Below are positions 57,760-64,000 of a stretch of DNA of 64,000 nucleotides, one piece after another. A program made the position numbers and the translations under genes. Location: contig NZ_JANZKJ010000001.1 in the NCBI RefSeq assembly GCF_025642975.1, positions 558,001 to 622,000 of the forward strand. Reading direction: 5' to 3'. Position 1 is the first letter of the stretch, and each line of letters opens with the position of its first letter. The stretch is from Pseudomonas sp. RIT-PI-S. Its GTDB lineage: Bacteria; Pseudomonadota; Gammaproteobacteria; Pseudomonadales; Pseudomonadaceae. The notes beneath the pieces were generated by a model. That model was not told the origin of the DNA, searched no databases, and was given only the letters and a program-made list of their open reading frames with translations.

Positions 57760-58571
57760 TCACGACCTCCGAAAATGCGCTGGAGAAGGCTCTTCTTCTT
57801 CACGTCGAGGAAACGATGCTCGACCGTTTTGCCCAGCAGGCGATCGACCGCGTCGCTGTAGGCCTGGCCAGCGTCGCTTTGCTCGTCGAGGATCACTGGA
57901 ACGCCCTGGTTGGACGCCTTGAGCACCGCCTGGGATTCCGGGATCACGCCCAGCAGGCGGATGGCGAGGATCTCTTCCACGTCTTCCACGCCCAGCATCT
58001 CGCCCTTGCTTACACGCTCAGGGTTGTAGCGGGTCAGCAGCAGGTGTTCCTTGATCGGGTCCTCGCCTTTCTCGGCGCGGCGCGACTTGCTCGCCAATAG
58101 GCCGAGCATGCGGTCCGAGTCACGTACCGAGGACACTTCCGGGTTGGTCACCACGATGGCTTCGTCGGCGAAATACATCGCCAGGCTTGCGCCCTTCTCG
58201 ATCCCGGCCGGAGAGTCGCAGATAACGTATTCGAAGTCTTCCTTGAGCTCGGTGAGCACCTTCTCGACGCCCTCCTGGGTCAGGGCGTCTTTGTCACGGG
58301 TTTGGCTGGCGGCGAGCACGTAGAGGTTTTCCAGGCGCTTGTCTTTGATCAGCGCCTGCTTGAGGGTCGCTTCGTTGTTCACCACGTTGACGAAGTCATA
58401 CACCACGCGGCGCTCGCAGCCCATGATCAGGTCCAGGTTACGCAGGCCGACGTCGAAGTCGACGATAACGGTTTTGTGGCCGCGCAGTGCCAGGCCGGTG
58501 CCGATGGCTGCGCTGGTGGTGGTCTTGCCTACACCACCCTTGCCGGAAGTAACCACGAGAATCTTGGCCAA
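57756..58571 (-). CDS. minD: Septum-site determining ATPase MinD
   Basis: A protein of 271 residues. The deviant Walker A is [10 protein letters not shown] (about 10-18), followed by [15 protein letters not shown] and [14 protein letters not shown]. The C-terminal membrane-targeting helix is [14 protein letters not shown]-bound MinD dimerises on the membrane and recruits MinC to block Z-ring formation away from midcell. The gene is complete and in the standard C-D-E order. Confidence 0.97.
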   Translation of the reverse strand: MAKILVVTSGKGGVGKTTTSAAIGTGLALRGHKTVIVDFDVGLRNLDLIMGCERRVVYDFVNVVNNEATLKQALIKDKRLENLYVLAASQTRDKDALTQEGVEKVLTELKEDFEYVICDSPAGIEKGASLAMYFADEAIVVTNPEVSSVRDSDRMLGLLASKSRRAEKGEDPIKEHLLLTRYNPERVSKGEMLGVEDVEEILAIRLLGVIPESQAVLKASNQGVPVILDEQSDAGQAYSDAVDRLLGKTVEHRFLDVKKKSLLQRIFGGRE

Positions 58572-58711
58572 GGTGTATCACCCCTAATGAAAAAAGGACT
58601 GTTGAGTCCTCGAAAACGTGAAGATGAAGATCGAATGCTTATTGAGGTGCGTAACGCCGGCGAAAACGCCGTTTGCCAAACAAGTTACGCATAAAATGGC
58701 GGCAGTATCCG

Positions 58712-59467
58712 TTAAAGGCGGGTGATGTTCAACACATCGGCAATGAGGCTGATCTGCACCGCTGTGCCCCAGAGCGGGTCGCGCCGAAGGTCTTCGGCGA
58801 CCTTGTACTGACCTGCGATGGACACGAGTTCGGCGCCCAGTTGCTGGCAGAAAATACGTGCCCGGGCATCCCCCTTGATGCCCGCCAGCGCCCGGCCACG
58901 CATGGGGCCGTAGACATGGATGTTGCCATCGGCGAGAAGTTCCGCCCCGGAACTCACCGACGACACCACCACCAAGTCACCGCCCTGGGCGTAGATCTGC
59001 TGGCCGCCCCGCACCGGTGTGGTGATCACCCGGGTAGGCTGCAACTGCGGTGCGGGCGGGGCTTCTACCACCGGTGGTGCGGGTTCGGCGGCTGGCTTGC
59101 GTTCTTCAACCGGTTCCACCGGCCGCTCCCGTGCGTTGGACGGCGGCAGCACGGGCAGGTCGATGGCGATGGCTGCAGCGATGTCTTCGATGCGCGCGGC
59201 ACGGATGGCCAGGGTGCGCAGGCCATGGTGGCGGCACACTCGCATCAGCCCGGGCAGGTCGATGGAACCTTCGCCTGCTGGCAGCTTGTCGAGTGCCAGC
59301 ACCAGGGGGGTGTTGCTGAAGAAGTTCGGCGCCTGGGCTACCTTGGCCGCCAACTGGCGGTCGAGGCCTTCGAGGTCGTTGCGAGCCAGCTCCAGCACGG
59401 TGATGGCGAGCATGCTGCCCTTCAGTTGGAATACGGCTTCCTGCTGCTGAGGTTCGGTTTGGCTCAT
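58712..59467 (-). CDS. minC: Septum-site determining protein MinC
   Basis: A protein of 251 residues. The N-terminal FtsZ-inhibiting domain (about 10-110: [20 protein letters not shown]) is followed by a Pro/Glu-rich linker (about 115-150). The C-terminal beta-helix domain that binds MinD follows ([45 protein letters not shown]). The start is ATG at 59467. A gap of 140 bases separates it from minD, which may hold a separate minDE promoter. It is divergent from lpxL. Confidence 0.95.
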   Translation of the reverse strand: MSQTEPQQQEAVFQLKGSMLAITVLELARNDLEGLDRQLAAKVAQAPNFFSNTPLVLALDKLPAGEGSIDLPGLMRVCRHHGLRTLAIRAARIEDIAAAIAIDLPVLPPSNARERPVEPVEERKPAAEPAPPVVEAPPAPQLQPTRVITTPVRGGQQIYAQGGDLVVVSSVSSGAELLADGNIHVYGPMRGRALAGIKGDARARIFCQQLGAELVSIAGQYKVAEDLRRDPLWGTAVQISLIADVLNITRL

Positions 59468-59587
59468 GGTCGGCAAATGTCGCCTTGTCGCGAAAAGTGC
59501 CGTGACTTATAGCGAGAACGCTTGCCAGCCGCAAGCTGTGCGCAACCCATGTAGAATGCGCGGCTTTGCCTTAGCCCGGAAATCTTC

Positions 59588-60517
59588 ATGCAACGACCGC
59601 AGTTTCGCCGCGCCTTTCTTCATCCCCGCTTCTGGCCGCTGTGGCTAGGGCTCGGGCTGCTGTGGCTGACGGTGCAGCTGCCTTATCCGCTGCTGCTGCG
59701 CCTGGGTGGGTTGCTGGGGCGGTTGATGGGCTTTTTCGCTACCGATAGGCGCCTGATCGCCGCGCGGAACCTCGAACTTTGTTTCCCCGAAAAAAGCGCC
59801 AGGGAGCGTGCCCGCCTACTCAAGGAAAACTTTCGCTCAACCGGCATCGCCTTTTTCGAGATGGCGATGAGCTGGTGGTGGCCGCGCGCCCGGCTGGCGC
59901 GGCTCGCGCATATCGACGGGCTCGAGCACCTGCGCGAGGTCCAGGCGGCGGGAGAGGGTGCGATCCTGATGGCGGCGCATTTCACTACCCTGGAGATCGG
60001 CGCGGCCCTGCTCGGCCAACAGCACACCATCGATGGGATGTACCGCGAGCACGGCAACCCGCTGTTCGACTACATCCAACGGCGCGGGCGCGAGCGGCAT
60101 AACCTGGACGCCCTCGCCGTGGAGCGCGAAGACGTGCGGGGCATGCTCAAGTTGCTGCGCAAGGGGCGGGCGATCTGGTACGCGCCAGACCAGGACTACG
60201 GAGCCAAGCAAAGTTTGTTCGTACCGCTGTTCGGGATTCCCGCGGCCACGGTTACGGCGACCAGCAAATTTGCCCGGCTGGGCAAGGCGCGGGTCATTCC
60301 CTTCACCCAGCAACGCTTGGCCGACGGCAGCGGTTATCGGCTGGTGGTGCACCCGCCGCTGACGGACTTCCCCGCCGAGACGGAGGAGCAGGACTGCCTG
60401 CGGATCAACCAATGGGTCGAGGCCGTCATCCGGGAATGCCCGGAGCAGTACCTGTGGGCGCACCGGCGCTTCAAGTCACGGCCCGAGGGTGCGCCACGGC
60501 TGTACCCGAAGCGCTGA
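59588..60517 (+). CDS. lpxL: Lipid A biosynthesis lauroyl acyltransferase
   Basis: A protein of 309 residues with an N-terminal membrane helix (about 15-35) and the acyltransferase motif AAHFTTLEIGAALL (H-x4-E), followed by the RERHNLDAL-type and APDQDYGAKQSLFVPLFG blocks (the LpxL DQD-G signature). It adds a secondary acyl chain from acyl-ACP to Kdo-lipid A at the inner membrane. The choice between LpxL and LpxM by sequence favours LpxL. It is divergent from minC, and REP DNA follows. Confidence 0.92.
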   Translation: MQRPQFRRAFLHPRFWPLWLGLGLLWLTVQLPYPLLLRLGGLLGRLMGFFATDRRLIAARNLELCFPEKSARERARLLKENFRSTGIAFFEMAMSWWWPRARLARLAHIDGLEHLREVQAAGEGAILMAAHFTTLEIGAALLGQQHTIDGMYREHGNPLFDYIQRRGRERHNLDALAVEREDVRGMLKLLRKGRAIWYAPDQDYGAKQSLFVPLFGIPAATVTATSKFARLGKARVIPFTQQRLADGSGYRLVVHPPLTDFPAETEEQDCLRINQWVEAVIRECPEQYLWAHRRFKSRPEGAPRLYPKR

Positions 60518-60529
60518 ACGAAGGGGGCG

Positions 60530-60597
60530 GGGCCGGTACGGGCTGGCGCCAGCCCGCGAACTGGTGGTCACCCCGGCCTTGCCCGGCCCCACAGGGG
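60530..60597. repeat. REP pair between convergent lpxL and the MlaA-like gene
   Basis: GGGCTGGCGCCAGCCCGCGA, a short spacer, then CCCCGGCCTTGCCCGGCC and CCACAGG. The GCTGGCGCCAGC palindrome is identical to that in the 78-bp array. Confidence 0.6.
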
Positions 60598-60628
60598 CGT
60601 TCCAGGAAGGCGCCGGGGCTTGAGGAGA

Positions 60629-61405
60629 TCACTCGCTGATCTGCAGCTTGCGCGCCTCGGTATACACGTAGCGCACTTTCTCGTATTCGAACGGCGAGTT
60701 CAGCTGCCCATAGCGGAAGCTGTTGGTGTAGCGCCGGTCGATAGCGCGCAAGAGCAGGATCTCTGGATGCCGGCTGCTTTCGTCGCTCACGTTGAGGAAG
60801 TTGATCTGCGATTCGGCGGCGAAGTCAGTGAGCAAACCGGTGGTATCACGCAGGTTGGACGGGCCCAAGATCGGCAGCACTACGTAAGGGCCTTCCGGCA
60901 CGCCGTAATAACCCAGGGTCTGGCCGAAGTCCTCGTTCTGCCGTGGCAGGCCGAAGTGGGTGGCGGGGTCCCAGAGCCCGGCGATACCCAAGGTGGTGTT
61001 GACCAGCAGCCGCCCGCTGATGTCCAGCGAACGCTTGCCCTTGAGCTGTAGCAAGGCGTTGAGCAGGTTGCTGACGTCGCCCAGGTTGTTGAAGAAGTTG
61101 CTCACCCCGGTGCGCAGGAAGCTTGGGGTCACATAGCGGTAACCACGCACCACCGGCAGGAACACCCACTCATCGAAACGGTAGTTGAAGTGGTACACGC
61201 GGCGGTTCCACGACTCCAGCGGGTCGTAGACATTCAGCGCGCTCAACGTAGAGCGCTCGAACTCCCGTTGATCCAGCCCCGGGTTGAACTTGAGCTGCTT
61301 GAGCGGCTCCTTGAAACCATCCGGATCTGTGGCGGCACGGCCGTCGTCGGCCTGGGCGGCGCCTGCGCACAGCAGCGCGGCAATGAGCAGGACTTGTTTA
61401 ACCAC
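60629..61405 (-). CDS. mlaA: MlaA/VacJ-family protein
   Basis: A protein of 258 residues of the MlaA family: DPLESWNRRVYHFNYRFDEWVF is the signature, followed by RTGVSNFFNNLGDVSNLLNALLQ and a FGQTLGYYGVPEGPYVVLPILGPSNLRDTTG block. MlaA removes misplaced phospholipid from the outer leaflet of the outer membrane. The signal peptide (MVKQVLLIAALLCAGAAQA) has no proper lipobox: the residues before Cys13 are A-L-L, so it looks like a signal peptidase I substrate. The start is GTG at 61405 with GGAG upstream. It overlaps the hydrolase gene by eight bases, so the two are coupled. Confidence 0.88.
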   Translation of the reverse strand: MVKQVLLIAALLCAGAAQADDGRAATDPDGFKEPLKQLKFNPGLDQREFERSTLSALNVYDPLESWNRRVYHFNYRFDEWVFLPVVRGYRYVTPSFLRTGVSNFFNNLGDVSNLLNALLQLKGKRSLDISGRLLVNTTLGIAGLWDPATHFGLPRQNEDFGQTLGYYGVPEGPYVVLPILGPSNLRDTTGLLTDFAAESQINFLNVSDESSRHPEILLLRAIDRRYTNSFRYGQLNSPFEYEKVRYVYTEARKLQISE

Positions 61406-62696
61406 GGAAGAACTCCAGAATAGCGTCGCTGTTGACGCGGTAGTTGAGGTTGCCGCAATGCCCGCCATACGGGTAAAGGGTCAGCCGGTCCCCAAAGGTT
61501 TTACGCAAGAAGCCGATGTCGCCAGGGCCGAGGATCACGTCGTCGGCGTTATGCATCACCGCGATCTTGCTGCTGCTTTGCAAGTAGTCCTTGAGTGCAT
61601 ACAGGCTGACCTGGTCGATCAGTTGCAGCACGCTGCCGCCATCGGTGCGGGCGCGCCACATCGGGATCACCTGCTCGGTCATGTAGCAGTCGAAGTCACA
61701 CTGCATCGCCCGGCGCATGAAGTCGGTCAGGCTGGTGCCCTCACGGATCGGATATTTGGGCGGGATGATCAGGCCGCGGCGGTTGATCAAGTCTGAGGTG
61801 AAAGCTATATCCGCCGCCGAGAAGCGGAACGACACCCCGATGAGCATGGCCATCTGCTCGTTGGAAAGATGCTGCTTGGATTGCTGGAAGTCATACAGCA
61901 GGGCTTCGTTGAGGTCGATGTAACCCTTCTGCTGGAAGTAACGGGTGAGCTTCTTGAGCACCAGTTCATAGAAGGTGGTGCTGTTGTTGATGCCCTTTAC
62001 TTCGGTCTGGGTGAGCTTGTCCAGGTTGTTGATGGACGTATACAGGTTCACCGGCGGGTTGAGCAGCAGCACCTTCTTGAAGTTGAAACTGCGGCGGGTT
62101 TCGTCGAGCTTGCTGACGAAGGCTGCGTCCAAGCCACCGAGGCTATAACCGCTGAGGTAGTACTCGGTCACCGGCAACTTGGGGTGCTGCGCGCGCACGC
62201 CTTGCATCACCCGGTAGAGGTCTTCGGCGTCTTCGGTGCTGATGCCCGGCGTAGCGAAGCGCGAGGCCCCGCTCATGAAGTCGTAGCTGGTCGGCGACGA
62301 CAACTGCACCACGTGGTAGCCCTCTTGGTAGAAGAGCTTTTTCAGGTATTCGTTCAGGGTGCTGTTATAGGCCGCGCCGGTGCCCGCGATCAGGAAGATC
62401 AGCGGCGCCGCGTGATCCTGCTCCGCCAGGCGATAACGCAGCTTTTTCACCGGCCAGAAGTTGTCTGGCAGGCTGAACTCACGTTCCGGGCGGATGTTCA
62501 AGGTGTAGTCGGCCTGGTCGATGTCGTCGTCGAGCGGCAGTTTGGGGCGCAGGTCTGGCGGCGTGGAAGCGATGGTCGCTTCGAACGGGTTGGTCAGCGG
62601 AAAACCGTAGCTGGCCGGGTCGATATCCTTGGCCAGCGAGAACGCGCTCATAACGAGGCCGCCCAATAGGGCAGCGAGGCGCAAAGATCGAAGCAT
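61398..62696 (-). CDS. Secreted alpha/beta-hydrolase
   Basis: A protein of 432 residues with a signal peptide (MLRSLRLAALLGGLVMSAFSLA). The alpha/beta-hydrolase fold shows LIFLIAGTGAAYNS (oxyanion region), the nucleophile elbow YYLSGYSLGGLDAAF (GYSLG), an Asp in IAVMHNADDVIL and the His in LYPYGGHCGN. It is an esterase- or lipase-like enzyme in the periplasm. Coupling to the MlaA-like gene suggests a role in lipid handling. Relatives are sometimes mislabelled as serine/threonine kinase, but no kinase motif is present. AGGAA lies eight bases before the ATG. Confidence 0.85.
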   Translation of the reverse strand: MLRSLRLAALLGGLVMSAFSLAKDIDPASYGFPLTNPFEATIASTPPDLRPKLPLDDDIDQADYTLNIRPEREFSLPDNFWPVKKLRYRLAEQDHAAPLIFLIAGTGAAYNSTLNEYLKKLFYQEGYHVVQLSSPTSYDFMSGASRFATPGISTEDAEDLYRVMQGVRAQHPKLPVTEYYLSGYSLGGLDAAFVSKLDETRRSFNFKKVLLLNPPVNLYTSINNLDKLTQTEVKGINNSTTFYELVLKKLTRYFQQKGYIDLNEALLYDFQQSKQHLSNEQMAMLIGVSFRFSAADIAFTSDLINRRGLIIPPKYPIREGTSLTDFMRRAMQCDFDCYMTEQVIPMWRARTDGGSVLQLIDQVSLYALKDYLQSSSKIAVMHNADDVILGPGDIGFLRKTFGDRLTLYPYGGHCGNLNYRVNSDAILEFFRG

Positions 62697-62905
62697 GTGA
62701 TGTTTCCTGACGACGAGATGCTGACTAGACAACCGCCGTGATAGCAAGTTGCCAACCCCTTGGAATGTTTTTGCCACGCAGCCGAACGCAGCGGGTGGAG
62801 CGAGACGATACACCGATTTCATCCCTGACATGTAGAGTATCGCGGCGCTTTTGTGCGGGCCGTCGCGGGCTCATCATCGCGGTTCCGTGAACCAGGGTAA
62901 AGCCT

Positions 62906-63307
62906 ATGAAGCAACGTAATTATCGGGTCGGCGCATTGCTGGCACTCGCCGCCTGGGTGGCCATGGCCTATGCCGTGCGCTATGGGCTGATGGAGCATAC
63001 GGCCTGGGTTGGCGCCTGCGCCGAGGCGCCCGAGCGCTTGCCGTGCCAAGTGCGAGCCGGGCTAGGGCTGATGATTCACTGGGCGGTGCTGCCCTGCGCC
63101 GGCCTGGCCCTGGCGGCGCTGGGCTGGGTGTTGAGCGCCCGGCGCGGGCGGATCGCTGCGGCTTGGGGCCTGGTGCTGGCGGTGCCGGGGCTGGTGCTGT
63201 ACACCACGTCGCTGGCGGCGGTGGCGGTGATGCTCGCCGGGTTGCGGTTGGCACGAACGGCAACGCCCTCCTGTGGGCTTGGGCAGAGCCCGAGGACCAG
63301 CCCTTAG
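62906..63307 (+). CDS. Small inner-membrane protein of unknown function
   Basis: A protein of 133 residues with three hydrophobic helices (about 8-25, 52-74 and 82-108: LGLMIHWAVLPCAGLALAALGW, AAWGLVLAVPGLVLYTTSLAAVAVML) and a pair of cysteines in the first loop (GACAEAPERLPCQV). No family is recognised. It converges on the next gene with 12 bases between them. An AGGGTAAAGCCT sequence precedes the ATG. Confidence 0.75.
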   Translation: MKQRNYRVGALLALAAWVAMAYAVRYGLMEHTAWVGACAEAPERLPCQVRAGLGLMIHWAVLPCAGLALAALGWVLSARRGRIAAAWGLVLAVPGLVLYTTSLAAVAVMLAGLRLARTATPSCGLGQSPRTSP

Positions 63308-63319
63308 GTGCCTAGCGTT

Positions 63320-64000
63320 TTAGCGGCCCTGGATGGATGCTCCCGCTGGCATGCGCCCGGGCTTATACAGCCCGTACGCCATGGCACCACTCAACACCGC
63401 CCACGCCCAGGCGTAGGGGTTCTGCCAACCCTCGCGCAGCAGTTGCAGGGGAACTCCCGCCGCGCACACCGCGGCGAGCAGCCGGGCACTGGGCCGGGGC
63501 AGTTGAACTGGGCGCCACACCAGGCACAACACGGGTATCAGCAGCCCCGCGGTCGCGAAGTTGCGATAACGCGGGTCAAAGACCATCCACAGCACCTCGA
63601 CGGCCATGGCGAAGCCGGCGGCCAGTGCCAGTGGCCGGCGGTAACGTCCCAGCATGCCCAGTGCGCGTTGCCGCCAGCCAGCAAGCGAGCCCAGTTGCAG
63701 CACAGCATCGGCCAGCATTGCCAAGCTCAGCGCCCCTAGGCCCAGTGCCCAGGCCCATTCGCCCAGATAGCGTGCATCCACCGACGTCTGGCGGGCCCAG
63801 CAGGCCAGGCTGGCCGCCGCTGCCGCGCTGATCCAGGGCAGGGCCAGGCCTGCGCGTCTTGACCGCGGCCGGCCGGCCACCGCCAGCAACGCCAGTGTCA
63901 ACAGCGCCGAGCCTGCAAGCCAGCCGCGCCAGCCCGGCAAGTTGCTGATGGGCCCGAACAACACGCCCTTGTCCTGCCGATCCGCGTCGAACATCCCCCA
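63320..64000 (-). CDS. Multi-spanning membrane protein, C-terminal part (5' end outside window)
   Basis: The frame is open to the window end, with W-G-M-F-D-A-D-R at the edge. The visible 226 residues contain about eight membrane helices. The WGMFDADRQDK junction followed by a membrane block resembles Pseudomonas beta-(1-6)-glucan synthase-type proteins, in which a family 17 glycosidase-like domain ending in 'W-G-x-F-D-A-D' is fused to a membrane tail. The assignment is tentative because the catalytic part lies outside the window. Confidence 0.6.
   Translation of the reverse strand, partial: WGMFDADRQDKGVLFGPISNLPGWRGWLAGSALLTLALLAVAGRPRSRRAGLALPWISAAAAASLACWARQTSVDARYLGEWAWALGLGALSLAMLADAVLQLGSLAGWRQRALGMLGRYRRPLALAAGFAMAVEVLWMVFDPRYRNFATAGLLIPVLCLVWRPVQLPRPSARLLAAVCAAGVPLQLLREGWQNPYAWAWAVLSGAMAYGLYKPGRMPAGASIQGR

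Noticed and set aside
61398-62696. Serine/threonine kinase
   Set aside because: Relatives sometimes carry this label, but the sequence has a GYSLG nucleophile elbow and a GGH histidine of an alpha/beta-hydrolase and no kinase motif.
1-64000. tRNA, rRNA, prophage or insertion-sequence genes
   Set aside because: No tRNA-like cloverleaf sequence, rRNA segment, integrase, transposase or phage structural gene was recognised on either strand by reading; a covariance search could still find a small RNA.

Overview
The window is GC-rich chromosomal DNA from a Pseudomonas, probably of the P. putida group. The evidence is gene content and neighbourhoods: rnd-ycgL-ycgN, minCDE beside an RluA-type synthase and lpxL, an agmatinase/NCS1 permease/LysR/Aer/DTW block, ColR-like regulation of eptA, and REP-type repeats between genes. 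No rRNA, tRNA, prophage, transposase gene or CRISPR array was recognised. The assignment rests on protein-family recognition only; no search could be run.

Layout. Bases 1-850 are the end of a lower-GC segment holding the C-terminal part of a Gfo/Idh sugar-type oxidoreductase, probably the edge of a surface-polysaccharide cluster, closed by a clear terminator. Bases 853-7100 carry a secreted repeat protein plus DUF3142 pair, then a ColR-like response regulator with no kinase, divergent from a PAP2 phosphatase and EptA (lipid A modification). Bases 7300-18750 are ordinary core genes (RNase D, YcgL, YcgN, a TrmH-type methyltransferase, oligopeptidase B, YafJ-type amidotransferase). Bases 18750-31600 hold DUF2937, a MoxR/VWA pair, DUF748, CysK, LpxO, a stand-alone nitrate/nitrite-sensing protein, a lipoprotein, a TorF-type porin, CvfB, CsbD, a YihY/BrkB membrane protein and a peptide deformylase.

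Bases 31650-38930 contain a ppiA / ABC exporter / alkB run, a LysR-azoR divergent pair, an EamA transporter and a DEAD-box helicase. Bases 39000-45900 contain a tiny PA1414-like protein behind a long leader, then the ureohydrolase and NCS1 permease facing a LysR regulator across a perfect palindrome, then Aer and TapT. Bases 45939-52211 form a catabolic unit: ABC importer, type I phosphodiesterase and HAD phosphatase, divergent from a GntR/UTRA regulator, with two matching palindromic operators. Bases 52258-64000 hold an MscS channel, ApeB, a tandem array of about twelve 78-bp REP pairs, an RluA-like synthase, minE-minD-minC, lpxL, an MlaA-like gene coupled to an alpha/beta hydrolase, a small membrane protein and the end of a membrane protein that runs off the window.

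Envelope functions recur through the window (PAP2, EptA, LpxO, LpxL, MlaA, porin, MscS, BrkB). The observations most worth following up are the 78-bp REP-pair array (55801-56776), the organophosphorus-type uptake/hydrolysis operon with its GTCTAGAC operators, the orphan ColR-like regulator with a shared 12-bp box in front of both lipid A genes, and the PA1414-like miniprotein with a structured leader.
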